This document shows positions 9,970-17,170 of a stretch of 47,578 nt of DNA, one piece after another (the first letter of the stretch is position 1; the number at the start of each line of letters is the position of its first letter). The stretch is from Fructobacillus sp. EFB-N1 (GTDB lineage Bacteria; Bacillota; Bacilli; Lactobacillales; Lactobacillaceae), in NCBI RefSeq assembly GCF_001038455.1, contig NZ_LDUY01000010.1, positions 1 through 47,578 of the forward strand. The letters run 5' to 3'. The notes beneath the pieces are model-generated. The model had not been told where the DNA came from and did not search any database. It saw only the letters and a program-made list of their open reading frames with translations. A program made the position numbers and the translations under genes.

Positions 9970-10004
9970 AGCTTGATTAGTCACAGATTAATCGGGCTTT
10001 TTTG
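9970..10004 (+). terminator. Rho-independent terminator after the adhesin
   Basis: A 10-bp stem (9970-9979 with 9989-9998, two G-T pairs) is followed by a run of T. It lies about 95 bases after the adhesin stop. The stretch 9875-9969 holds nothing recognisable. Confidence 0.75.
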
Positions 10005-10072
10005 TTTGGAAATGTTCATGCAAAAATTCTTGAAAAAATGTGTTTTTAGAGACTTTATTTCCAAATTCGTTG

Positions 10073-10081
10073 TGCTATAAT
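10073..10081 (+). promoter_or_regulatory. Extended -10 promoter for the GNAT gene
   Basis: A TGC TATAAT extended -10 lies at 10073-10081 without a good -35 box at normal spacing. A ribosome binding site AAAGGAG follows at 10102-10108. Confidence 0.5.
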
Positions 10082-10142
10082 TGGTGCTTGATGACATTTG
10101 GAAAGGAGTAGCGTACTGATATTAGTGCGCGATATTACGCAT

Positions 10143-10682
10143 ATGCCAGCAGTATTTATGCGACGAGCACAGGCTCGTGATGTCTCTGAAATCGTTGCGA
10201 TTTTGCAGACCGCCAAAGGTTATTTAAAGGAGCAGGGGATTGACCAGTGGCAATCCGATTACCCAAATGAAGCGACAGTCCAAGCTGATTTGGATGCGCA
10301 ACAGGGTTTTGTCTTAGTTGTTGGTGACGAGGTGGCGGGATACGCTGCTGCCTTTGAAGGGGAAGACCCACTCTACACGGACATCAAAGACGGTAGTTGG
10401 GCTGATAGTGGTCACCCACATGACTATGCCTCACTCCATCGGGTAGCGATGTCGGACAAGTTCCGCGGCCAGCGGCTAACGCCACGTTTCTTTACGGCGT
10501 TAATTTCATTTTTCTATGCACGGGGTGCACGCGATTTTCGAATCGATACCCATCCAGGGAACATGCCCATGCAAAAGGTGATTGCCAATAATGGTTTTGA
10601 AAAGCGTGGTTCAGTTGATATGCTCGAAGCGGACCATATCTCAACCAAGCGTTTTGCCTACCAACTAATTATTAATGATTAA
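10143..10682 (+). CDS. GNAT-family N-acetyltransferase
   Basis: A predicted acetyl-CoA-dependent N-acetyltransferase of about 180 residues; the substrate is unknown. The fold is visible as the N-terminal MRRAQARDVSEI strand-helix, the central VLVVGDEVAGYAAAF strands, the LHRVAMSDKFRGQRL acetyl-CoA-binding segment, and the C-terminal NNGFEKRG beta-bulge motif common in this family. The start is uncertain. ATG codons at 10143 and 10158 fit homologous lengths but lack a nearby ribosome binding site. The strong AAAGGAG at 10102-10108 instead points at an in-frame CTG (10116) or, with a long gap, a GTG (10125). The TTG at 10098 overlaps the binding site and is unlikely. The gene is monocistronic, ending at a strong bidirectional terminator. 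Confidence 0.8.
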   Translation: MPAVFMRRAQARDVSEIVAILQTAKGYLKEQGIDQWQSDYPNEATVQADLDAQQGFVLVVGDEVAGYAAAFEGEDPLYTDIKDGSWADSGHPHDYASLHRVAMSDKFRGQRLTPRFFTALISFFYARGARDFRIDTHPGNMPMQKVIANNGFEKRGSVDMLEADHISTKRFAYQLIIND

Positions 10683-10684
10683 AG

Positions 10685-10718
10685 AAAAAACCGCTAATCA
10701 ATTGATTGGCGGTTTTTT
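10685..10718. terminator. Bidirectional terminator between GNAT and RNase H-like genes
   Basis: An almost perfect hairpin (stem 10691-10700 with 10703-10712) is flanked by six A and six T, so it can terminate the rightward GNAT gene and the leftward RNase H-like gene. Confidence 0.85.
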
Positions 10719-10767
10719 CTGAGCTATAATCTTGGCTTAAATTCACTTTTTTAAACTAATAGTGTCC

Positions 10768-11154
10768 CTAATCTTGTAGGGCCTGCATGGCTAGATGGTG
10801 GGGACCCTGATTTTTTCGATCGGATACCCAAGTGTAAAAGGTTAAATCAGGATTAGGTAAGAGGGCTAAAATTAAATCAACTTCCTTTTGGTAGTGCTTG
10901 GCATAGCCTTTTTGCATGGAGCTGACTAAGATTTTGGAGTCTGAGACAATCTCGACGAGTTGGCTGGTTTTTAGGATTGCTAATTCTGATTTAATCGCCC
11001 AAAGCAAAGCTAAAAATTCGGCTTTGTGGTTATCCTCACAGTCCGCCAAGTGAACTTTTTTTTGGTATTGCTGACCCTCTTGAACGAGAACAAGACCGGC
11101 ACTGGCATGGTGGCTATCCTTTTGGAAAGCCGCATCGATTGCTAAACGAATCAC
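10768..11154 (-). CDS. RNase HI-fold protein (YpdQ-like)
   Basis: A predicted RNase H-like protein of 128 residues that may cleave RNA in RNA-DNA hybrids. The first acidic residue is in LAIDAAF, the catalytic Glu in the HKAEFLALLWAI helix, the next Asp in VSDSKIL, and a C-terminal HHLAMQAL segment replaces the usual last Asp region. The family thus looks right, but full activity is uncertain. A longer frame to 11193 exists. I choose GTG at 11154 because AGAAAGGA lies just upstream on the minus strand and the protein then begins directly at the first beta strand. It is transcribed divergently from the ebsA-like gene and ends toward the shared terminator. Confidence 0.75.
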   Translation of the reverse strand: MIRLAIDAAFQKDSHHASAGLVLVQEGQQYQKKVHLADCEDNHKAEFLALLWAIKSELAILKTSQLVEIVSDSKILVSSMQKGYAKHYQKEVDLILALLPNPDLTFYTWVSDRKNQGPHHLAMQALQD

Positions 11155-11258
11155 ATTTTTATCCTTTCTTGGACTTTTCTTCAGTTCTAACAATACCAGA
11201 ATGCACCAGTAAATGGTAAAATAATAGATGTTTAGATACGGAACAAGGAGAACGTTTC

Positions 11259-11636
11259 ATGCGTGTTATTCACGGTTTGTACCAACCGAAGGCGGACTGG
11301 TCCAATATTGCTTGGATTATGTGGTTATCTGTTTTAATCATTAGTCCTATTTGGGCTAGTGAGCTTTTCTATAATATTAATTGGTGGTGGACAACCTATA
11401 CCATTTGTATGATTTTGATTGGTCTGTGGAATTTCTTTGGCCGGAAAATCATGCTTGAAAATCAAACTTTAACGATTAGTAGTGCCTGGATGATGAAGAA
11501 GCAAGTGATTGACTTGAATGACTCAGCAGTTAATTGGTTTTTTGACCAAAAGGCACTCATTATTGTCATTGGCGGTCGGCCGCGAGCCTACCACCTTTCG
11601 AAGAAAATGGCGCAAGCGCTGAAAGGAATGGCCTAA
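11259..11636 (+). CDS. EbsA-like small membrane protein
   Basis: A 125-residue protein with two closely spaced hydrophobic segments (about residues 16-34 and 44-62) and a soluble C-terminal half of beta-type sequence (MLENQTLTISSAW to RPRAYHLSKKMAQAL). Size, topology and position beside an RNase H gene resemble EbsA-family proteins of enterococci and lactobacilli, named for a link to the bacterial sex-pheromone response; the true molecular role is unknown. AAGGAG lies 8 bases before the ATG. The stop codon is followed directly by the rluD start, so the two are translated from one message. The family assignment rests on architecture and context. Confidence 0.6.
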   Translation: MRVIHGLYQPKADWSNIAWIMWLSVLIISPIWASELFYNINWWWTTYTICMILIGLWNFFGRKIMLENQTLTISSAWMMKKQVIDLNDSAVNWFFDQKALIIVIGGRPRAYHLSKKMAQALKGMA

Positions 11637-12563
11637 ATGGCTGAAACAACACTGGTCACAATGACAATTGACCAAGAACAGGGGCGGTTAGATGCCGTTC
11701 TAGGACAGGCAAAATTACCTTATTCGCGGTCAACACTGGCTAACTGGATTAAAGAAGGATTAGTGTTAGTCAATGACCAAGCAGTGAAACGGTCTTATAT
11801 GGTCAAAAAGGGTGATATTGTTAGTATTAATTCACCAGCAGTGAAAGAAACGGCACTCGAGGCTGAAAATATTCCCCTTGATGTTGTGTATGAAGATGAT
11901 GATTTATTGGTTGTGAATAAACCGCAGGGGATGGTTGTCCATCCTGCGCCGGGCCATTCAGGTGGCACATTAGTCAACGCTTTGCTTTATCATGCTCCTC
12001 TATCAACGATTAATGGCGAATTCCGTCCTGGAATTGTCCATCGGATTGACCGGGATACTTCCGGTTTGTTGATGGTGGCCAAAAATGACCAAGCCCATCA
12101 TGCTTTAGCAGCCGAATTAAAGGCTCATAAAACGCAAAGAATTTACTATGCATTGGTAAAGGGCAACTTTGAGGAAAATGAGGGGACCATCGATGCACCA
12201 ATCGGTCGTCATCCTAAGGACCGCAAGAAACAGGCGGTGGCTGAGGACGGCCGTGAGGCCGTGACTCATTTCAAGGTGGTTGAACGTTTTGCCGGTTATA
12301 CATTGTTAGAATTAGCATTAGAAACCGGTCGGACGCATCAAATTCGGGTGCATTTGGCTTATATCGGTCACCCGGTCGTTGGTGATAGCGTTTATGGTCA
12401 TCAGGACAAGATTTTTAATATCAAATTGCCAGGTCAGCTTCTTCACGCAAAAACGCTTGTGCTGACCCAACCAAAGACACAAGAAGAACTTCGCTTTGAT
12501 TCAGCATTACCACCTCTGTTTGAACAGGTATTGCAGGAATTACGTGAAAACCAGGGTTCATAA
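11637..12563 (+). CDS. rluD: RluD-type 23S rRNA pseudouridine synthase
   Basis: Converts uridines of 23S rRNA to pseudouridine; the RluD type normally acts on helix 69. The 308-residue protein has an N-terminal S4 RNA-binding domain (about residues 14-75), the DLLVVNKPQGMVVHPA strand of the RluA family, and the HRIDRDTSGLL signature with catalytic Asp at residue 138. The GRTHQIRVHLAYIGHPVVGD motif is complete. The ATG abuts the upstream stop codon. It is the second gene of the ebsA-like/rluD/pyrR group, an arrangement common in lactic acid bacteria. The target uridines cannot be read from the sequence; the family call is firm. Confidence 0.92.
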   Translation: MAETTLVTMTIDQEQGRLDAVLGQAKLPYSRSTLANWIKEGLVLVNDQAVKRSYMVKKGDIVSINSPAVKETALEAENIPLDVVYEDDDLLVVNKPQGMVVHPAPGHSGGTLVNALLYHAPLSTINGEFRPGIVHRIDRDTSGLLMVAKNDQAHHALAAELKAHKTQRIYYALVKGNFEENEGTIDAPIGRHPKDRKKQAVAEDGREAVTHFKVVERFAGYTLLELALETGRTHQIRVHLAYIGHPVVGDSVYGHQDKIFNIKLPGQLLHAKTLVLTQPKTQEELRFDSALPPLFEQVLQELRENQGS

Positions 12564-12614
12564 TTGGTGGAAATCAGTTAGTAATGTCAACAGGCCCGAC
12601 AGAAAGGACGAAAC

Positions 12615-13142
12615 ATGGCAAATAAAGTAGTGTTAGACCAAGATTCGATGCAACGAGCATTGACTCGAATCACTTATGAAATTTTGGAACGGAATAAGGG
12701 TGGCCAAAACCTCATTTTGGTAGGAATTAAGACCCGCGGTGAGTATTTGGCCCACCGGATTGCTGACCGTTTGGAACAACTCGAACAGGTTCAAATTCCA
12801 GTGATGGCGATTGATGTGACGAACTATCGTGACGACCATCTGGACAGCGGTGATGATTTGGGCTTGGACCCAGCTGAAAAGCTCAACATTGCCAACCAAA
12901 ACATTGTCTTGGTTGATGACGTGTTGTTTACCGGTCGGACGACCCGGGCCGCCTTGGATGCTTTGATTCAAATTGGTCGGCCTCAGGCGATTGCTTTGGC
13001 CGTCTTGGTTGATCGTGGTCACCGTGAATTACCAATTCGAGCAGATTTTGTTGGAAAGAACATTCCAACGGCTCAAAATGAAAAAATTAAGGTCAAAGTC
13101 AAGGAATTTGACGGGGAAGACTCGGTTGAAATTGTCCACTAG
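12615..13142 (+). CDS. pyrR: PyrR: pyrimidine operon attenuator / uracil phosphoribosyltransferase
   Basis: PyrR binds pyr-operon leader RNA in response to UMP and promotes termination; it usually has weak uracil phosphoribosyltransferase activity. The 175-residue length is normal. The PRPP-binding signature ([15 protein letters not shown], from residue 98, with the two Asp at 101-102) is intact, as are the early [15 protein letters not shown] region and the [16 protein letters not shown] segment used in RNA binding. GAAAGGA lies 7 bases before the ATG. It is followed after 88 bases by the carA-like gene, so its classical targets sit next to it, but those are degenerate here. No canonical PyrR-binding loop could be identified nearby. 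Confidence 0.93.
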   Translation: MANKVVLDQDSMQRALTRITYEILERNKGGQNLILVGIKTRGEYLAHRIADRLEQLEQVQIPVMAIDVTNYRDDHLDSGDDLGLDPAEKLNIANQNIVLVDDVLFTGRTTRAALDALIQIGRPQAIALAVLVDRGHRELPIRADFVGKNIPTAQNEKIKVKVKEFDGEDSVEIVH

Positions 13143-13161
13143 GACAAGTTAATAAGTCTTA

Positions 13162-13203
13162 CCCTGGAAAAATCAGGACTGGAGGGAATCCGATTTTTTC
13201 CGA
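13162..13203 (+). other. Hairpin between pyrR and the carA-like gene
   Basis: GGAAAAATC pairs with GATTTTTTCC (one bulged T) around a GGACTGGAGGGAATCC loop region that can pair further. The T run in the 3' arm makes it terminator-like. A role as a pyrimidine-responsive attenuator is possible from its position, but the PyrR consensus loop is not matched cleanly. Confidence 0.4.
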
Positions 13204-13230
13204 AAATAGTAGATAATGAGAGAAAAAAGT

Positions 13231-14310
13231 ATGGAACGGCACCTAATTTTAGAGGATGGCACGGTTTTTTCTGGCCAGGGATTTGGCGCACCAGCGACAA
13301 CCTTTGGCGAGATTATTTTTGACACCGCTACCTCCGGCTATCAAGAAACAATTACAAATCCAATTTATGATGGGCAGATGATTGTCTTTGCGATGCCTGT
13401 TGTTGGCGCTGATGGCATCCATGCGGAGGCCTATGAGTCGACTACACCAAAAATTCGTGGTGTGGTTGTTCACGATTTAGCGGAAGTTTCCACTAACCGG
13501 CAGCGGCGGATGAACCTGGACCGCTTTTTGCAGCATCATAATATTCCGGGTCTATACGAGGTGGATACGCGCAAGTTAATTCGCCACCTTCGTGAAACGG
13601 GTCCTCAAAAGGCGACAATCGTTGATGTTGTCGACGATCACGCAGTTGACCAATTGGTGGCCACCGTGTTGACGAATAAACAGGTTCAAAACACGGCCAC
13701 TCCGAAGGCCTATGCTAACCCTGGTCATGGTTTTCATATTATCGTGATTGATTTTGGTTTAAAGCACGGGATTCTGCGAGTCCTTGGTGACTATGATGCC
13801 AACGTGACGGTTCTGCCGTATACAACAACGGTGGATGAGGTGTTGACCCTGGACCCCGATGGCATTATTTTATCGACTGGTCCCGGTAACCCTGAGGACT
13901 TGCCCGATTCGGTTTTGACCTTGATTCGGGTGTTGCAGACGAAGATGCCATTGTTAGGCCTTGGCCTTGGGCACGAGCTATTGGCTTTGGCCAATGGGGC
14001 TGAAATTCAAGCCCTGCCGGCTGAGTACCATGGTATGAACCATCCAATCCAAGAAATCATCTCGCAACAGCTTTTTTATGCCCGGCAGGGGCGTGGCTAT
14101 GTGATTGATGAGGATTCACTAGATGGCAAAAAACTCTTTGTAACCCACCGCGACTTGGTTGATGGCTCAATCCAAGGAATTCGTTTGCGAGACAACCCAG
14201 CCTTTTCGGTACAATTCTTTCCGGATGGGGCCCCCGGTCCTCTTGAAGCAAACGGAATCTTTGCGGACTTTTTTGAAACGGTAGCAGATTATGTACAAAA
14301 AAATAGTTGA
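13231..14310 (+). CDS. CarA-like protein without glutaminase triad (pseudo-carbamoyl-phosphate synthase small subunit)
   Basis: Homologous over its full length to the small subunit of carbamoyl-phosphate synthase, which hydrolyses glutamine and feeds ammonia to CarB. The N-terminal domain (LILEDGTVFSGQGFG, SGYQETITNP, VDTRKLIRHLRE) is well conserved, and the class I amidotransferase fold follows (GIILSTGPGNPEDL). The active site is gone. The usual GICLGHQ is GLGLGHE, so the nucleophilic Cys is Gly (residue 245, codon 13963-13965). The usual GHPEA is FFPDG, so the His is Phe (330) and the Glu is Asp (332). No stop or frameshift is present, so it is probably made as a protein. The upstream ATG at 13216 is in frame, but MERHLILEDG matches the usual family start. 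It overlaps the next gene by 20 bases. The homology is firm; loss of activity is inferred. Confidence 0.85.
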   Translation: MERHLILEDGTVFSGQGFGAPATTFGEIIFDTATSGYQETITNPIYDGQMIVFAMPVVGADGIHAEAYESTTPKIRGVVVHDLAEVSTNRQRRMNLDRFLQHHNIPGLYEVDTRKLIRHLRETGPQKATIVDVVDDHAVDQLVATVLTNKQVQNTATPKAYANPGHGFHIIVIDFGLKHGILRVLGDYDANVTVLPYTTTVDEVLTLDPDGIILSTGPGNPEDLPDSVLTLIRVLQTKMPLLGLGLGHELLALANGAEIQALPAEYHGMNHPIQEIISQQLFYARQGRGYVIDEDSLDGKKLFVTHRDLVDGSIQGIRLRDNPAFSVQFFPDGAPGPLEANGIFADFFETVADYVQKNS

Positions 14311-16825
14311 AACGCCGGTTAAAAAAGTACTCTTTATCGGTGGTGGCGAAACAGATTTTGGCCTCCAGGGCGAAAGTGATGCCGCAATTTACCAAGTTTT
14401 GCCAATTTTAAATGGTCTTGGTTATACAGTGACAGTTTTGGATGATAATCCCTATTCGTTGGCCCTGGAATCACCGGCAGCCACCGGATTTTTGCGGACT
14501 CTGACTGTTCAAAACGTCAAAAAAATTATTAAGTCTCAAAAAGTTGACGGCGTGATGCCACTTTTTGGTGGCGTGCGGGCGTTGCGTTTATGGGATCAGG
14601 TTATTTCGGAGTGGCGTGAAGCGGATGGCGTTTTGCCACAAACACTTGGTTTATCGGCTAGTGAGCTGCACGAGGTTAATGATGGGACTTTACTTTTTGA
14701 CCGAATTGAGGAGATTGGCCTAAGTGTCACCGCCTCGGCCGTGGTGCACAACCAAGAAGAAGCGAACGAAATGTTGCGCGATTTGGAATTGCCTTTGGTC
14801 ATTCGGGCTCACAACCCAGTTCAGGGAACGACGAGGCAAATTGTTGATCGCTTGGATGATTTTGACCATGTTGTTAATCGGGTCATGGGCCAATCATTAA
14901 CCAACGAGGTGTTGATTGCCAAGGCGATTAATGGCTTGAAGGAAGTCTCTGTTTTGGTTGTTCGTGACCGTGATGGCAACTGCCTGCAGGTCGGAGCTTC
15001 TGAAGATATGGATCCAATTGGCATCCATACGGCTGACTCGCTGTCAGTGGCGCCGGTTTTGACGGTTTCTGATCAAATTTTGCAGCAGATGCGGATTCAG
15101 GCCTTTGCGATTGCTGATTTGATTGGCCTCCGTGGTGTTTTACACGTTCAATTTGCCTTTGATGAAAAGACAGGTGAGATTTACGTGATTAAGGTTTCAC
15201 CATATCTTGATCATCTAGCTAATCGAATGGCTGTGATGACCGGGTATCCAGTAATGTTGGTGGCTGCGCAGTTAGCAATGGGTAAGAAAATTACCGAAGT
15301 TTACTTGCCAAATGCCTTTCATGAAAAAACGGCGATTATGGAACCGGTGATGGACCACATTGTCGTCAAGTTGCCCGTTTTCTCTTTCGGCGACTTGGAA
15401 GCAATGGGTATTAAAGTTAATCGCCAGTTGAATTCCGTGCAAAAATCAGTTGGTTCCGCTTTGGGATTTGGTCGAACGTTTGTGGAAGCCATGGAAAAGG
15501 CTATTCGTTCAGCCCACTTCAATAACCGGTCGTTCTCACCCAAGTATATGGCTGATGTTTCAGATGACGAGCTGATTCAACAGTTGATTCATCCGCAAGA
15601 TAACCGAGTTTTGCTCTTAATTGAGGCCCTGCGCCGTGGTTATGAAGTCGATGAGCTGGCCGAGTTAACCAATATCGATGAATTTTACTTTTATCAACTG
15701 AATCGGCTAATTGAAATTGAGCAGTCGGTTGACCGAGATAACATTGATGCAGATGCACTGCGACAGGCGAAGAAGTTTGGTCTTTCGGATGGTCTGATTG
15801 CCCGCTTTTGGCAAACTAATTTTCAAGCAATTCGTACCTTAGCTCGGCAGAATAATATCCAACCGACTTATAAGGCCTTAGAACCGTCGGCTGGTGAATT
15901 TCCCGAGCATGCTCGGCAATTCTTTGCAACCTTTGAAGAAGAAAATGAGTCGGAACCAATTTGTGCCCAGTCCGTTTTGATTATTGGTCCAGGGGCCTTT
16001 CGCATGGGGGACGGGGCTTCAGCTGGTTATATGACGAGCGTAACACTGTCCGAACTGCATCGACTCGATTATCAAACGATTATTATGAACAACAATGCGG
16101 CGGATCCGACCTTATTGCCACATCTGTCAGATAAACAGTATTTGGAGCCCCTTGAAGTTTCGGATGTGATGTCGGTGGTCGATAAAGAACAACCACATGC
16201 TATTTTGGTTCCGGGCAACCGTAAGAAATTGATTGAAGCGTTGCAGGAAATGGGTCAACACGTGATTGTTTTCCCAAAAGAAAAGCACCATCCGAGCGGA
16301 CCCGAAAAACATCAATCAGAGTTTAGCTTGAACTTCTTCTATGATGGCGAAGAGAAGCACCCACTGGTCGTCACCCAGCACCGCCCTGGTGAAGTTCGTA
16401 TTCTCGACCAAGCAATCGACCCAGCTCTTTTGGATGATTTGACGTTGGCCAGTCCAGGCCTGTATCAAATTATCTGGCGTGTCGATTTGGACGCCTGGGT
16501 CAGTAAGATTCCTTTGCCTGATTTACGCGTGGATACTTGGCTGCGGCCAATGCCATATGGACACATTGCTTACCTAACTAAGGTTTTGGACATTCCGTTG
16601 GGCCGGATGATTGTGCGAGCTTGGGTTGGTCAGCTAAATGAGGCTGACCGCCAATACCTAGCCGCTATTAAAGGTCAGCACGAAACGGCTAAATTAGCGA
16701 TGGTAGCGAAAAATACAGACTTTGATTTACACTTGCAGCCTGATAAAGCCATTGATTTGACTCGCTTTGAAATGGGGGCCAAGGTGGTACCGTACGAAAG
16801 CGAGAATAGCGATGGGCAAGAGTAA
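14291..16825 (+). CDS. CarB-like protein with degenerate ATP-grasp sites and no allosteric domain (pseudo-large subunit)
   Basis: Homologous to the large subunit of carbamoyl-phosphate synthase but only 844 residues instead of about 1060-1070. The first half aligns well (GIHTADSLSVAP, HVQFAF, MTGYPVMLVAAQLAMG). The metal/ATP motif VIEMNPR reads VIKVSPY, so the acidic, Asn and Arg ligands are Lys301, Ser303 and Tyr305. The Gly-rich ATP loop and the RRR segment are also lost. The middle oligomerisation region (NIDEFYFYQLNRLIEIE) is recognisable. The second synthetase half starts near residue 565 (VLIIGPGAFRMGDGAS). It is shortened, and its ATP-grasp core has no recognisable ligand residues. The C-terminal regulatory (MGS) domain is absent. 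The frame is intact. It is co-translated with the CarA-like partner and overlaps the next small gene by 14 bases. A structural or regulatory role is more likely than catalysis, but that is inference. Confidence 0.83.
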   Translation: MYKKIVETPVKKVLFIGGGETDFGLQGESDAAIYQVLPILNGLGYTVTVLDDNPYSLALESPAATGFLRTLTVQNVKKIIKSQKVDGVMPLFGGVRALRLWDQVISEWREADGVLPQTLGLSASELHEVNDGTLLFDRIEEIGLSVTASAVVHNQEEANEMLRDLELPLVIRAHNPVQGTTRQIVDRLDDFDHVVNRVMGQSLTNEVLIAKAINGLKEVSVLVVRDRDGNCLQVGASEDMDPIGIHTADSLSVAPVLTVSDQILQQMRIQAFAIADLIGLRGVLHVQFAFDEKTGEIYVIKVSPYLDHLANRMAVMTGYPVMLVAAQLAMGKKITEVYLPNAFHEKTAIMEPVMDHIVVKLPVFSFGDLEAMGIKVNRQLNSVQKSVGSALGFGRTFVEAMEKAIRSAHFNNRSFSPKYMADVSDDELIQQLIHPQDNRVLLLIEALRRGYEVDELAELTNIDEFYFYQLNRLIEIEQSVDRDNIDADALRQAKKFGLSDGLIARFWQTNFQAIRTLARQNNIQPTYKALEPSAGEFPEHARQFFATFEEENESEPICAQSVLIIGPGAFRMGDGASAGYMTSVTLSELHRLDYQTIIMNNNAADPTLLPHLSDKQYLEPLEVSDVMSVVDKEQPHAILVPGNRKKLIEALQEMGQHVIVFPKEKHHPSGPEKHQSEFSLNFFYDGEEKHPLVVTQHRPGEVRILDQAIDPALLDDLTLASPGLYQIIWRVDLDAWVSKIPLPDLRVDTWLRPMPYGHIAYLTKVLDIPLGRMIVRAWVGQLNEADRQYLAAIKGQHETAKLAMVAKNTDFDLHLQPDKAIDLTRFEMGAKVVPYESENSDGQE

Positions 16826-17102
16826 TCAATATCCAACTGAAATTTTATATGGGGTAATGGTCAGTGAAGGGAAGTCCGGCGACTATAAGGTCAAGGACGG
16901 CCAAAAGCTGCACCCCTGGCGAATTGGTAAACACACCAAGGGCAAGGTTGTTGGTCCTGGACAAATCTTTTTGACCGAACAAAATCAGAAGGTCGTGTTA
17001 ATCAAAACGGCACCGTTACCCTTTAAGAACCGCCACCACTATCAGCCGATGGGGCGGTTTACTAGTGAGACGATGGTTGTTCCAGCTGATTTTCAAGAAT
17101 AA
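16812..17102 (+). CDS. Uncharacterised 96-residue protein at the end of the pseudo-car operon
   Basis: I do not recognise a family. The protein is basic, has no membrane segment, and looks like a small beta-rich domain: Gly/Lys-rich turns in GDYKVKDGQKLHPWRIG and KGKVVGPGQIFL, then KVVLIKTAPLPFKNRHHY. The ATG at 16812 overlaps the carB-like stop by 14 bases in another frame, which suggests translational coupling; a longer frame from 16767 would overlap more and is less likely. It is followed by a strong terminator, so it is the last gene of the ebsA/rluD/pyrR/car-like group. Its position suggests it may work with the pseudo-synthase pair, but nothing in its sequence shows how. Confidence 0.6.
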   Translation: MGKSNQYPTEILYGVMVSEGKSGDYKVKDGQKLHPWRIGKHTKGKVVGPGQIFLTEQNQKVVLIKTAPLPFKNRHHYQPMGRFTSETMVVPADFQE

Positions 17103-17118
17103 AATGAAGAACAATCAA

Positions 17119-17156
17119 AAGGCTGCTGAATCAAAAACGATTCGGCAGCCTTTTTT
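17119..17156. terminator. Terminator of the pyrR-car-like operon (probably bidirectional)
   Basis: A 14-bp stem (17119-17132 with 17139-17152, one G-T pair) and a T run follow the 96-residue gene. A shorter T run on the other strand could serve the convergent MFS gene. Confidence 0.88.
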
Positions 17157-17170
17157 GCTGGTTGAAAAAT

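Noticed and set aside
12564-13215. Canonical PyrR-binding leader near pyrR
   Set aside because: The ARUCCNGNGAGGYU consensus is not matched either before or after pyrR; only a degenerate CTGGAGG loop is present, so only a generic hairpin was annotated.
13231-16825. Calling carA and carB ordinary pseudogenes
   Set aside because: Both frames are complete with overlapping starts and stops over about 1200 codons; random decay would normally leave stops or frameshifts. A maintained non-catalytic role fits better.
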